DNA from: Cryptomeria japonica
Taxonomy: Eukaryota > Streptophyta > Pinopsida > Cupressales > Cupressaceae
DNA: 64,000 nucleotides
Direction of reading: 5' to 3'
Assembly: GCF_030272615.1 (NCBI RefSeq)
Contig: NC_081414.1
Location: forward strand, 762,297,648-762,361,647
Shown: positions 1-10,684 of the stretch, in pieces
How positions within the stretch are numbered: position 1 is the stretch's first letter
Layout: the number at the start of each line of letters is the position of its first letter
The notes under the pieces: model-generated
Database searches by the model: none
Seen by the model: only the letters and a program-made list of their open reading frames with translations
Told to the model about the DNA's origin: nothing
Made by a program: the position numbers and the translations under genes

Positions 1-504
1 CTGCTGATATGGTTCTTCCTGAAATTGTTTCTTTAGTTGGTTGGCATACCTAATATGTCATGTCATCTTTTCTTGTCCCAATTTCACCTCATGTCTTATT
101 CTATTATCCTCTTCTCTCAATTATTTTTTATACAAGTACTTTAAAATTTGGGCAGATTTTCTCTGGTTTAGTTTGAAGGTTCCTCCTCACCTACTTCTAA
201 GATTTTAATTCATGTGTTGGTGCTTCATGGATTGTTTCTCATCTATAGGAAGAATTATCATTATTTAAAGGTCTCTCCTTTTCTATTAGTTCCTATGAGG
301 GTGAAGTTGGGTTACATATTAAATTTCAAATGATTTTTTGAGGAATTTTTCTTATTTCTACATCAATTCCTGTTTATTTGGTTGTTTCTATTTTATAGTT
401 TTTATTGCAAGATTAATGTCACACCCATTTGTCATTGTTCTTGCTTTGGTCCTTTGTTAATTATTCTTTATTTTTGGTTACGCCTTTGGTAGCTTCATTA
501 TTTT
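1..504. other. AT-rich stretch, no gene seen
   Basis: No frame stays open for more than a few dozen codons and no domain is recognised. The T-rich plus strand and the tail that follows suggest the eroded 3' part of a retroposon, but nothing in the translation supports a specific call. Confidence 0.4.
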
Positions 505-556
505 GTTCCAAGGTTTTGGGCTTGTCAAAAACCCATCTTATCTTAATAAAAAATAT
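505..556 (+). repeat. Retroposon-type 3' tail
   Basis: The segment runs from GGTTTTGGGCTTGTC through CAAAAACCCATCTTATC to TTAATAAAAAAT, that is, an AATAAA-like signal merging into an A-run. A closely similar tail, read on the minus strand, lies at 29716-29765, and a weaker match lies at 60380-60415 (minus). I infer a shared 3' end of a LINE-mobilised family. The body upstream is not recognisable. Confidence 0.4.
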
Positions 557-780
557 ATAACATGGTTCTAGGCATTGTTATGAATGTTTCTAGGGATTTA
601 TCTTGGAAAGGTGTTGTAAGCTCAGGTAATGTTGTTGTCCCTACCTCCCATGACTCACATCCACAAACCTATGTATACATGTTGAGGAAAAAAATTCCAG
701 CCTCTTCTCCTGCTAGAGCTTCCTTTTGTAAGTTTTGTTTTCCTTTTTTCCCTACCATCTCCAAGGTGATTTTGGGATAG

Positions 781-1311
781 GAAGTGATAAATGATGAGTT
801 TTTTAAAAAAAAATAGGCCTAGTCTATTGTTTTTCTAACTTTGGCCTTCTCTGTTGTGCATCTAAATAACTAGATCTCTACATAATTCCTTCCTTTGGTG
901 GATGGTATGAGATTTTTATTCTTGTGCTAGTTGTGTCTTTGTTGTTGGATTTTCTTCTTCTACTAATAGGTATATTATTCTTGAGGGTGGGGATTGGATG
1001 TGGGATTCACACCATCTCTTTCTTTGTCCTTAGTTGCCTTCCTTTGACAATCTTAAGGAATAAATTGATATTTCCCCTACTTGGGTGAGACTATCATATC
1101 TCCCCTTATAGTTTTTGTATAAATATCTATGAGGTGATTGGGAATGCCTTGGGGTATTTCTTGTAGGTGAATACAACTATTACTAATTTCTTCCATACTT
1201 CCTTTTCCCATATTTTGGTAGAAGTTGATCTATCTAAATCTCTCTTTGAATATATTGTTTTGTAGGTGAACAATCATCCTTAGACCTAGATGGTTGATTA
1301 TGAGATAATTA
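781..1311. other. Unassigned AT-rich DNA
   Basis: No coding signal, repeat pair or terminal structure was found here. The sequence has the same T-rich plus-strand bias as the ORF remnants that follow, so it may be the upstream part of the same dead element. Confidence 0.35.
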
Positions 1312-1954
1312 ATGTCTAATGTAGACACTTCTTTGATATGGTTTATCTGGCACTATTCCTATGGACATTGCAAGTCTTATTCTTATTGGTGCACAAATTC
1401 TCTCACTAAACATCTTGTAGTATCCGTACACAATTATTATTATTTAGAGCCATTTGACCCCTCCACTCCAATTTTGTCTCGCTTTGCATCTAAGCTTGAT
1501 ACTTTAGTTATTATTGGTATTCAAAATTTGTCTATTGTTTCTCTAATTTGTATTTTCCATACTAAATTTTGTTTTGACAATAAAATAGTTCATATCAAGA
1601 TTAAAGTCTCTTCTACAATTTCTCTTGATGCTATTTATCAAGAACTTTTAGAAAAAAATAGTTTTTTCTAAGTTTCATACCGTGTTTAAGGATTATTTTC
1701 TTGTTTCTTTAGATAAAGTTATCCCTAATGATATTGTTCTTTTCTATTGTACTTCTAGTACCCCACCTTCTTCTACTTTTTTAGGGGTTGTTACTAAGGT
1801 TTCACTATTCTCTTCACTTGAATCTTTGTGTGTTGAAGAAAAATCTGATTGGATAGTAGTACAAACAAGAAGTAAAGATATAAAGTTGGCTAATTTTTTT
1901 AGTATTCCTAGTTCGGACAAGGATGAACAATGTAAAGATTTTCCCGAATCCTAA
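1312..1954 (+). pseudogene. Unrecognised ORF pair, possible LINE ORF1 C-terminus
   Basis: Two open stretches of 119 and 90 codons (1312-1671 and 1682-1954) lie in different frames and join across one frameshift near 1675. No zinc knuckle or DUF4283 signature is visible. The second piece contains DWIVVQTRSKDIK, which resembles the W-x-x-V-x-x-R-x-K block often seen near the C-terminus of plant LINE ORF1 proteins. A 3' tail with an A-run follows at once (1955-2075). Function is not assigned; the LINE ORF1 idea is a weak inference. Confidence 0.25.
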
Positions 1955-2075
1955 CTTTGGGTACCTCTTTGGTAACTCGATTGTCTTGTTTCTATAACAA
2001 CCTTATTTTTTATGGTTTGGTTCTAATTTATTATCGGTTATGGCCCTTTCCCACTCATAACAATAAAAAAACATA
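1955..2075 (+). repeat. Retroposon-type 3' tail
   Basis: After the stop codon at 1952-1954 the sequence contains GGCCCTTTCCCACTC and then AACAATAAAAAAAC, the order expected for a short 3' untranslated region with a polyadenylation signal and A-run. It resembles the tails at 505-556 and 59226-59275 only loosely. Confidence 0.3.
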
Positions 2076-2136
2076 TAAAATGAGAGGTACATAGAATACT
2101 ATGAATTTTAAAAAATTTATAATCATTAGCAAAAAT

Positions 2137-2221
2137 ATGAAATACAAAGGGTAGAGAGAAAGAATATGAAATACAAAGGGTGGAGAGAAAAAATACAAAA
2201 ACTATGAAATACAAAGGGTAG
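2137..2221 (+). repeat. Short tandem repeat, three copies
   Basis: ATGAAATACAAAGGGT(A/G)GAG recurs at 2137, 2166 and 2203, so the spacing is 29 and 37 bp. It sits at the upstream edge of the LINE 3' fragment and ends where the LINE coding sequence becomes recognisable. Confidence 0.7.
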
Positions 2222-3303
2222 GGACTTATTCGGTCTCTTCTGATGTCCTTTCACTGGCTCAATCCCAAGACCATACTCCTTGCTGGGCTAAGGCTTGGTA
2301 TCCAGGTTTGATTCCTAAAATTAATATATTTTTTTTGATACTTTTGCAAAATAAGATTCTAACTACTGATAATTTCAGAAAGAGGGGATTTTTCTTTCCA
2401 AATATATACTATCTCTGTCCTAATAACGAGGAATCGGTGAACCACATCTTTTTACACTGTCCTTTTACCACTCCTATTTGGGGGATTTTTTTTCAAATGT
2501 GGGGGTTGAATTGGGTTTTCCCAGAGGAGATGCGGGATTGTTTCAGAAGATGGCACTATTCTACCAATAACATCACCATTAGAAATCTATGGAAGTTTAC
2601 TTTTACCCATATCCTCTAAGGGATATGGAAAGAGAGAAATAATAGAATATTCTAGAATGATATTAACACCTATGAAGTGGTGTGAGTCAAGATAAAAAAT
2701 AACTATGTAGAGAATGTGATGGTTAGGGGCATCCATTGTTGTAGCAATAAGGAGGACTTTGATATTCTCAAAAGATGGAATATCAAAGCCTTTTTGGGCT
2801 CCAACATCAACCAAATCAATAGAAGATTGTGTTGTTGGTCCTTTCCCCCCAATGATTGGTTTAAGGAAAACTTTGATGGCGCGGTGAAAGGAAACCCGAG
2901 ACCTATTGGTTGCACTGGTGTTATCTGAAAGAGGGTTGGCTTTTGCACTGGGGTGGTTGCCTATCCCCTAGGAATTCAGACCAATCATCTAGTGGAATCT
3001 ATGGGTGCCCTTCAATCAATTAAATTAGCCTATAATTTAGGGGTCAAAATGTTATGGTTGGAAGGTGACTCTGAAAACATTATTAACTGCCTTCTAGGTA
3101 AACATCAGCCTTTGTGGACTATCAAAAACATCACAGATTCCACCGGGGAATTACTACAGGGGTTTAAAAAATGCCATATTTCCCTTGTTTACAGAGAGAC
3201 CAATAGGGGTACTGACTGGGATGCCAATGAGGCAGTTGGAGTGAGAAAATTATTTCCTAGAATGGTGAAGGGGAGCTACCATGTGTGGCATGTGATATCT
3301 TAA
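2221..3303 (+). pseudogene. L1-like LINE ORF2 3' end: zf-RVT plus RNase H
   Basis: This is the C-terminal third of a plant L1-type ORF2. From about 2308 the translation gives PKINIFF, KILTTDNFRKRG and then the Cys/His block LCPNNEESVNHIFLHC of the zf-RVT family. From about 2845 it gives the RNase H start FKENFDGAVKGNPRP, then GIQTNHLVES, LWLEGDSENIINCL and the C-terminal YRETNRGTD. The acidic residues of the D-E-D core are visible (NFDGA, VE, EGDS); the last motif, normally AD-LAN, reads TDWDAN. At least two frame breaks separate the pieces. The endonuclease and RT lobes are absent, so this is a 5'-truncated or broken copy. A plant-mobile-domain-like gene follows about 40 bp later, an arrangement repeated at 53.7 kb. 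Confidence 0.85.
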
Positions 3304-3339
3304 CTTACAAAAGATTTCATGGTAAGTAGGGTCGAATTT

Positions 3340-4530
3340 GAAATTATTTCCTGAGGTGTAAGGAGAATTCGTGGCAACAGGAGCTAGTTTTGTAGGCAGG
3401 CAAGAAGGAGGTACATTAATCATTGCAGATTTACTTCACATACTTTATGGGCATTTTTCTCCCTCTTGAACAAAGGAATCAAAAACTCCTACAAAATTTT
3501 GGTGGTTTTTCATAGAAAGTTTGTAGAGAAGAAAGGTATCAGATGGAAATTACAAACAATTGATATCAATAGAATTATGAGTGGAAAATGAAAGAGAACA
3601 GAGGCTACCACCATCGATAAATGAAGGAATAATCCACAAGTTTCGGTGGTACTTCAAGCTACCAAGATGACCGATTTCATGGAGTGCATGTCAGGAGAAA
3701 TGACCCGAAATAAAGAGAATCTTCAAGAAGGGATGTAATAAAGGCACATTAACCAAAGGCAATAGGAAGGTCAAGGTGACTGAAACTATGATTGTGGAGG
3801 CAATGGGTCTTCCAATGGATGAAATCAAGTTCTAAAGGGACAGAAAGATTTCAGACACTGTCGTGAAGAAATTTTTTAAGGATGAGGAGGAAAAAGCTAG
3901 ACTGGCAAAGGGCACCCATACCTACTTCTTGCCAAAGGTAATTAAATTAATTTGGCAAAGGGTTTTTCTTTCTATAATGGAATTTATCACTCTTAATGGT
4001 AGATACACTAGGGTTTATAGCTACCATTTTGTCTTAATCACTTTAGGTATAAAGATAAAATTTATATTCCATATTATCTTTTCTACACCCTTAATCTCGG
4101 ATCAAGGATGCTATATCCAACCCCATTATCAACCCAGCAACGCATGAAGGTTTGAAGGTGATTCTATATAATCACATCAACAACACTACATCCAGTTGAA
4201 TATAGCTGAGGTCTCTGAGTCAGAAGAGGATTTCAATGACTCTGATGATGAGGAAGGTGAATGCTATGACACAGAAGCCGAGACAAAGGATGACACCCAT
4301 ATTTCTAGGTTGAGCAGGAAAAATAGAAAAATAGAGCATCGAAAACAGAATAAAGGGTCAGCCAAAAGAAGTAGAAGGGGGAGGATGAGGATAGGTGGAA
4401 TGAGGAGGATAATGAGACTGGCAATGACATGGATACTGAAAGCAAGGAGGTCCAAACCCTCGTGAGCTAGAAGTAGAAAAGGAAGACTCCTAAAACTAAG
4501 GATAAGGGAACCAAGGACCAGTCACCTCTC
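3340..4530 (+). pseudogene. Plant-mobile-domain-like (putative plant transposon protein) N-terminal region, decayed
   Basis: Reading through stops and shifts gives EFVATGASFVGRQEGG, then VTETMIVEAMGLPMDEIKF, RDRKISDTVVKKFFKD, IMEFITLNGRYTRVYSYHF and NPATHEGLKVILYN. This order of blocks (a -GLP- block, a YRDRK block, a ITL-GRY-YH block, then a NP--HEGL block) is typical of the plant mobile domain / putative plant transposon protein group, whose biochemical role is unknown. A second copy of the same family, better preserved in its middle part, lies at 53903-54702. The open frame 4196-4465 encodes an acidic then Lys/Arg-rich linker (SESEEDFNDSDDEEGE, then RKNRKIEHRKQ). Several stops and at least three frame breaks show that it is dead. 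Family assignment is by pattern recognition only. Confidence 0.5.
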
Positions 4531-5229
4531 ATGATTATGGGGGAGGATACAGCCATGAAAAAAGCTCAAAGATTTCATGCCAAGGAGGTGGGAGTGGAAG
4601 TGAATCTTGAAACTACAAGTGGCAAGACCCAGGAAGACCAACACCTAGATATTGACCTCTGCATCAATAATGGCATGGATAGCTTCAAACAAGTGCTCCT
4701 CTGGATGCAAAAGGAAATTAATGGCATTAAAACCAACCAAGTCCAAGAAGTAGGAAAAATTGAGACTTTACAAGCTTTACGCTTGGGTAAATTCATATCC
4801 CTCCAAAATTGTCTCAATGAGCTTACAAAACAAATTGGTAATGTAGAGGAGATTATCAATGCGAATCTAAATAAATTTCTTAGGCTAGAGAATAGAGAAG
4901 GGGCCACTGAAAAAAGACTTGGTGGAGTTGAGAGAACTCTTAAAAAAATTGGTGAGAAAAGTTATAAGATTATTAAGGTTGCCTCGGCTAGTATGAAGGC
5001 TCTTATCAGTAAGCTGGAGAATGACTATGGGCATAAGGCTACGGCAGGCATTATTGAAGTAAAGGACGATACCCCAGATTATAAGGAAATAGGGCTTCAA
5101 AGAAGAACGCAGGCGAGCACTAAAAAGATGCAAATCCACAACAAAGAAATTGAGGATATCAAGTGGGTGGCTGATAATATGGAACAGCTGGAGTTGGAAG
5201 CTGCTGAAATGCTTCAGAACTTAACCTAA
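4531..5229 (+). CDS. Coiled-coil protein, C-terminal part of the plant-mobile-domain-like gene
   Basis: An intact 232-codon frame, long for this degenerate region. The product is rich in E, K, I, L and N. It has helical heptad-like stretches, for example LDIDLCINNGMDSFKQVLLW, then VEEIINANLNKFLRLENRE, then VERTLKKIGEKSYKIIK, and it ends EDIKWVADNMEQLELEAAEM. No signal peptide, membrane span or catalytic motif is seen. It lies in line with the upstream mobile-domain pieces, so it is probably the C-terminal half of one protein whose N-terminal half has decayed; the methionine at 4531 may therefore be internal. A retroposon-like tail follows at 5380-5420. Function unknown. The coiled coil could mediate multimerisation, which is inference. 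Confidence 0.5.
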   Translation: MIMGEDTAMKKAQRFHAKEVGVEVNLETTSGKTQEDQHLDIDLCINNGMDSFKQVLLWMQKEINGIKTNQVQEVGKIETLQALRLGKFISLQNCLNELTKQIGNVEEIINANLNKFLRLENREGATEKRLGGVERTLKKIGEKSYKIIKVASASMKALISKLENDYGHKATAGIIEVKDDTPDYKEIGLQRRTQASTKKMQIHNKEIEDIKWVADNMEQLELEAAEMLQNLT

Positions 5230-5425
5230 ATTTGGGCTTCTGTCGGTCCTTTTTGGCTTTTGAATTGTTGTCTCTTGTTTGCTGGTAATTTGTTCGCCAG
5301 CTATCTTTTCTTAGTGTGTTGTCTTTTGTGTTTTGTTGCACTTTAATGTAAATCTTTTGATCTTTTGGCTATAATGAGTTTCAGGGGCCCATCAAAACTT
5401 GTTTTCCCATATTCAAAAACATAAT
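5230..5425 (+). repeat. 3' untranslated tail after the coiled-coil ORF
   Basis: T/G-rich DNA ending in GGGGCCCATCAAAACTTG and CCCATATTCAAAAACA. The order GG-CC, TCAAAAC, CCC-AT, A-run is reminiscent of the tails at 505-556 and 29716-29765 (minus), but the match is loose. Confidence 0.3.
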
Positions 5426-5916
5426 TCATAGACCTTTAAAAGAAAATCTTTAGAATGAGATATATTAGAGTACACCAGTTAGAACTACACAAAAAATTAT
5501 ATGCACTTAAAAAAATATACTAAAAAATGTTATTGAATGAACCCAAATGAAATGTCAATAGCATAATTTCTCAACATAACAAACAAAAATATGAAATTTC
5601 CAAGAAAATAGAAAATTAGATAACAAAGGTATGCAACATCCTCACCTTTTTAAGTCTCTTTAAAATTTATCAAATATATAAAATATATCAAATCAAGGAA
5701 TAGAAATGAGTGACAATGAAGGTAGAGAAAAAGAAGATAATGAGGAGGAACAAAATTCCTAGGAGGCCCTTAATAGGAAATTTTCAAAATTTTCCTTGTT
5801 CAAGCAATTAAAGTTTTCAATCTTTAAAGGTACACAATCCCCATAAAGGCCTTAATAGTTTCACATCTAACAGACACCAGTCTCAATGCAGAAGTCAGAA
5901 TGAGTTTGTATATGGC
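5426..5916. other. Unassigned AT-rich DNA
   Basis: No ORF, repeat or terminal structure found. LINE ORF1 coding sequence becomes recognisable only after about 5917, so part of this may be its 5' untranslated region. Confidence 0.3.
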
Positions 5917-6611
5917 ATGCAATGGTCTGACCCTTCTTTTGATATCTCATTCAAAGATATTCTTAATTCTTATCACCATGTGTCTACCTTCCCAAATAAT
6001 ATAACTCTTCAATGGAGTCCATTCAATCCAAATAGTTCTAAAAATTATTTTTGGCCATTAGTTGACCCATATGAGATCAAAATAGTTCAAGAAGCCCATG
6101 AAAAGACAAAGGCATTTTTGATATCACTAGAGAAAACCCCAATGGCAAAAAAAATTCATAAAGAAATGGGTGCAAAAAGTTCCTCGAGAACCTTTGGTAT
6201 CCAAAACAACCCCTCCACCATTAAATACAAGAAGATAATATCTTGATGGATCCATCCCAATAACATTATCTAAAGACTCTTTGAGAGTGGAAAATTTTTT
6301 TAAGGCTAAAGGCTCTAATTGGTGAGTTTTGGAACTCTTCTTCTACTAAAGATAAGCTTTTAGATTGGGTTTCTAGTTCATTGAAGGAATTTAATTAAGT
6401 GTTTTACATTGACCATGGAAAAGAGTATTTTTTTATGATTTTTGCCTCCAAGAAAGCTAGGGATGCTATTCATATAGTTAAATATTGGTTTCTTGATGGG
6501 ATAGGGTTACATACTTGGATTTGTCCCCAAATTTCAACCCTTCTTTAGCCAAGATTAATTTTCTTCCATTCTGAATTCAACTCCCTCTCTTCCACTAGAT
6601 TACAAAGAAAC
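5917..6611 (+). pseudogene. LINE ORF1, N-terminal DUF4283-like part
   Basis: The open frame 5917-6246 leads into a DUF4283-type region read through frame breaks: LIGEFWNSSSTKDKLLDW, then YIDHGKEYFFMIFASKKARD, then WFLDGIGLHTW and IQLPLFPLDYKE. These correspond to the usual L-G-FW, G-FFF-F-S, W-LDG and W-RLP-LPL-YW blocks of plant LINE ORF1, an RNA-binding gag-like protein that coats LINE RNA in the ribonucleoprotein particle. The gene is cut at 6611 by the Copia element and resumes at 11134 with KTLEK. Confidence 0.7.
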
Positions 6612-7060
6612 TGTTGGTGTAAATAATTATTCATCTTGGATATTATTACACTTACTTAAGTTTACTTAGGAAATGCATTTCATATTAGTTTGGGTATGAG
6701 ACACTTGGGTGTTTGTGCCACATTGGGATAGTGTGTGCAGGAGAATTTCCACCTTTTATGGTGTTGATCTTGTTGTTACACTCCACATTCAATGGGTGAT
6801 CCACCTCATGTGGAATATTATATTATTTCTCCTACCCACCCACACCTATTTCCTACCTACCCTTGTTTCTTATTGAGCCACATGTCATGTTTGTGTGCTC
6901 ACATATCCCTAGCCTTGCCTATATAAGAAGGCTCATCTACATTGTATGTAATTTGATTTTATTGATCATTTTCTATTGATGAGAATACACTTTATTCTTG
7001 TCCTATATTTTTTCTCTATTGTACTTTTCATTGAGCTCTTGATCTTGGAAAAATCTCACA
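6612..7060 (+). repeat. 5' LTR of the Copia element
   Basis: 449 bp, TGTTGG...CTCACA. It contains a TATATAAG promoter-like box (about 6921-6928) in a position where LTR transcription could start. The right-hand copy is at 10685-11133. Confidence 0.9.
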
Positions 7061-7073
7061 TGGTATCAGAGCC
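7061..7073 (+). other. Primer-binding site for initiator-Met tRNA
   Basis: TGGTATCAGAGCC directly follows the LTR terminus. It is the standard complement of the 3' end of plant initiator tRNA-Met used to prime minus-strand DNA synthesis in Copia elements. Confidence 0.9.
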
Positions 7074-8181
7074 ATTGGGGCTTCATTGATTGGTTTTTGG
7101 AGACATCGTGGAAGGCTTCTATTTTCAGATCTGAGGGACTGCACTTTTTGGAGGCATCTTAAAGCATTTTCAACTTCACCATTGCATCCGGGAGGCCATT
7201 TCCATAAAAATCAAGTATAAATTCGACCTATTTTAGCAAAAATCAAATTTTTTGGGTGTGGAGGAAATTTTCTACCCAATTTGGGCGGTACGGTACGGAA
7301 TTTTTGGATTTTTTTCAAAAAAAAAAATTTGGAAATTATTTTTTAGGATCCATGCCTTCTGCCCAGTCAACAGTGCATAGTCAATGCCACATCAGTAGTG
7401 CCATGTCAGTAGTCTAGTTGGCTGCCAAATCACCCTACCACGTCAGCAGCCCAATTGGCTGCCACATCACCTGCCAAATCACTTGCACAGTCAGTGCCCA
7501 ATCCACCATGAAGTTTGGGCGATGGTCATACGACTGTCAAATTTAACCTCTTAATCCGCTGACATAATCAGTTTTTCAAAAAATTTGCAGGCCCCTCTCA
7601 TTGAGCTTTTTGATTTTGCAGTTCAACTTCAAATGGCCATATCTTGCTCATTTTTGCTCCTTTTTTGGTGCAATTTTTTTTGAAATGGGATAGAATTTTG
7701 TGTACTTTCACATGGTGGAATTATTTTCTGATTTTGAAGAACATATTTTTCAGAATTATCAGTTTTTGGTGACTGTACCTGTATAATCCCCATTTCTGCA
7801 ACTTCCAGGTCTCCGTTCGGGCTCATACGAACTCCTTTTCAAGTGTCATTTTTTTTAAAAGTGCATTATTTTTTGTCTACTCTCAAAATATTCTATCAGT
7901 TTGTAGCAATTGTGGGTAGAAATTGTACTTTCATCATATGGTCTTATTTGTCCAATTTGGCATTTTTATTGCATAGATCTATCTTTTTGATCTTTTGCTT
8001 TGTAGTTCTCAGCCTATTGGGGTAGTTGTAAAAAAAAATCAGAATTCCACCTTTCCATTTTTTACAAGTGGCCTATTGTACACACACTACATATAAAGTG
8101 TCAGGGGGTACTTTGATTGAGTGAATTTGGGGGGGTGTCTCTTGTGCTTTTGTGCTCTTGTGTTCCTTCCTTTTTTCTACT
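7074..8181 (+). other. Leader of the Copia element
   Basis: About 1.1 kb without a gag frame. It includes a patch at 7375-7510 in which GCCACATCA / GCCAAATCA-like words recur about eight times, a small degenerate repeat, and a GCGGTACGGTACGG motif near 7286. Packaging or dimerisation signals would be expected in this part, but none can be recognised by eye. Confidence 0.5.
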
Positions 8182-9643
8182 ATGAGTTCTTCTAAGTTTC
8201 CTCTCTTAACTCCTCATAATTATGCTACTTGGAAAATTGATGCATGGAGTAAACTTATGGAAAAAGGATTCACTCATTACATTAATGGAACTATTGTTGC
8301 TCCCACTGATCCTAAGGTTGATCCAGTTGGTCACTTGGATTGGCTCACTAAAAATATCATGGCAATTGGTACCTTAAGAAAGTATGTATCAAAGGATCTC
8401 ATTTTTCATATTGAGAAGTGTACTCTAATCAAGGATGCTTGGCAAAAAGTTTCAAGACTTATATGGTCAAGTTGATGAGATTAGGGGATATCAAATTGAT
8501 AGTGATCTCACCATGTTAGATCCCAAGAACTTTGATACTATACAAGATTATGTCACTAAGGCAAATGAGTTGAGGGCACAACTCAAATATTGTGGCATTG
8601 ATAAGAAGGATACTCAATTGATATTCAACTTGATAGGAAAGCTTCCATAAGAATATGCAGCATTTGTTTCTAGTTTCCAAACCCATAGGATGACAATAGG
8701 TTCAAGCTACACAATGCCTACATTTGATGCTTTCAATGAAATGTTGATGATGGAACAAACTAAGTTGATAAGCATAGGCATCCTTAAGGCTTCTAAGTCT
8801 CAAGCATTAGTGACAAATCACGGGAACAAAGGAAATCAAGGAAAGGACAACTCAAACAAGAAGAAATGGCAATCAAAGCCTAAGGACAAAGCACCATCTT
8901 CTCCACAACAAGGAGATTTATCCTCTTCCAAAAGGGATAATTCACGAAAGAGGGAGAGACCTACTTGTGCCTACTGTAAAAAGTTTGGTCATGAGGAGCA
9001 TCGTTGCCATTCTAAGAAGATTGATGAGCTCACACATATCCTCAAAAAGCATAACATTGATTTGCCTAATGTCTACAAGAAGGATGATTCATCAACTTCT
9101 ACTTCCTCACATTCAAAAGGAAAAGGGCAAGAATTCATGGCTTCTACAAGTGGGAAGACTCACTCTTTTGCGATAAGAAAAGGAAAATCTCTATGTGCTA
9201 CTATCAGTCATGATTCAAAGAGATGGCTTCTAGATTCAAGGGCTTCTCATAATATGGCATCTTCATAGTCTATGTTCCCTACATTTGAGCCTTGCACCAT
9301 GCCACAGATTTTGATGGGAAATCATACATACATGGATGTGATTGGGAAAGGATCTATTGACATTGGGGATAACTCCTTCAATGATGTGTTGTGTGTACCC
9401 CACTTGATAAACAATCTCCTTTCTATCTATCAAATCACACATGGCGCAACTAAGAGAGTTGTGGAGTTCACACCTGAGTCAGTTTTCATTAGAGACTTGG
9501 AGACTAGAGCTATCATTGCAACTGGGGTGGTTGATCATGCATCTCAGTTATACTCATTTTCAGATTTTGTTGATAATGATGATTTCACATTTCATGATTC
9601 TACTCATGATGATCACACTTCTTGTGATGGTTCGGTTTTTTAG
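8182..9643 (+). pseudogene. Copia gag plus protease / GAG-pre-integrase remnant
   Basis: The methionine at 8182 opens MSSSKFPLLTPHNYATWKID, a typical Copia gag start. One frameshift near 8455 moves the reading into the frame that then stays open to 10195, apart from a TAA at 8648, a TAG at 9266 and a TAG at 9641. Features in order: a UBN2-like gag region, a Lys/Ser-rich linker, the zinc knuckle CAYCKKFGHEEHRC (CX2C-X4-H-X4C, about 8971-9012), the protease motif LLDSRASHNM, in which the usual DSGA glycine is Arg, then GNHTYMDVIGKGSIDI and VLCVPHLINNLLSI of the protease/pre-integrase stretch. With only three stops in about 580 codons it is well preserved. Gag would form the particle; the protease is probably inactive because of G-to-R. 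Confidence 0.85.
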
Positions 9644-9658
9644 GAGAACTTTGGACAC

Positions 9659-10195
9659 TTGAACATGGGGATTCTCACATGTGACCCCGTTCTCGAGCCT
9701 TGTATTTCATCTCCTCATATTGATATCACATCACCTATTTCACCTGATGATGCCAATAGTGCGATAGTTTTGCCTTCATGTGATTCAGTGCAGCAAGATA
9801 TTCATTGTCTTCTAGCTTCAGATTCATGGGATGATTACTTGACAGACATTGCAGGTTTGTTTGTGGAATCCTACATTGCAGATTTGGGAGATATTATTTA
9901 TGATATTCATCTTCTCTTTGATGAAGATGATCCTTCTTCGATTGTTGCGAGGGAACGCTTTGACCCTCTTGTTCATTCTCTACATGATCATTCTTTCGAG
10001 GTTGACATGATTGTGGATACTTATGTACAGCAGCTGGAGGAGGTCTCTTTACTTTTTGAGGAGACATGTGAGTCTTTGGGAGATGTTATACATCCATCTC
10101 CACTAGATCTTGGAGTTCCTTTTTCAGTAGTGTGGCATAGTTTACCACCTTTGGAGGGGGTATCTTTCAGCATCGACATGGGGACACTTGAGTAG
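9659..10195 (+). CDS. Acidic ORF at the end of the truncated Copia polyprotein
   Basis: 178 codons in the same frame as gag-protease, separated from it only by the TAG at 9641. The product is strongly acidic (many D and E, few K) with phrases such as DVIHPSPLDLGVPFSVVWH. It does not resemble integrase, RT or RNase H, so it is either a degenerate non-conserved spacer or sequence captured when pol was lost. Its being open over 178 codons in line with gag suggests it was translated as a gag-PR C-terminal extension while the element was mobile. Function not recognised. Confidence 0.5.
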   Translation: MNMGILTCDPVLEPCISSPHIDITSPISPDDANSAIVLPSCDSVQQDIHCLLASDSWDDYLTDIAGLFVESYIADLGDIIYDIHLLFDEDDPSSIVARERFDPLVHSLHDHSFEVDMIVDTYVQQLEEVSLLFEETCESLGDVIHPSPLDLGVPFSVVWHSLPPLEGVSFSIDMGTLE

Positions 10196-10684
10196 TTTTC
10201 AAAGATTCCTTTCATCATGAGTTTTCTTCATACATCTTCCCTTCATGATTGGGGAGACTTCAGGGATACACCTTTGGTTTTGTTTCTTCCTAAGGGGAGG
10301 AATGTTGTTCTACATTCATGGAGCAGTTTCTTCATACATTGAGCTTCTATCATTGGTGCAGATTCCACATTGAGGGGGGGCTTCCTAGCTTCTCTTCTTC
10401 TCTCATTTTGGGGGGGACTTTTTCCTCACATGGGGTTTTGTCCTTCACATACTTCTATGAGAGTTCTTTGTATCTAGTTTTTCATCTCTCTTTTGGGGGA
10501 GGGTTTTTTCCCATTGGGTTTTTCTCTCTTTCTCCACTTTGTGAGAGATTTCATTGCATTGGTTTTCATGCATTTGCATTTGTACATGGGTATCTAACAT
10601 GGCCTAGTAGCCAGGACCCATCTTGCATTGCTTAGTTGCATTGTAGACTTAAGTGCATTCCCCTAAGTTGCACTTAAGGGAGGG
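10196..10684 (+). other. 3' internal region of the Copia element with polypurine tract
   Basis: Short G-rich runs (GGGGGGGCTTCC, GGGGGGGACTT, GGGGGAGGG) are spread through a T-rich background, and the region ends with AAGGGAGGG at about 10676-10684, directly before the right LTR. This is the position and composition of a plus-strand primer. The frame 10318-10635 is open but low-complexity and probably not coding. Confidence 0.6.

Noticed and set aside
562-780. 72-codon ORF
   Set aside because: No domain, no conserved context; Ser/Phe/Pro-rich translation of AT/C-rich DNA.
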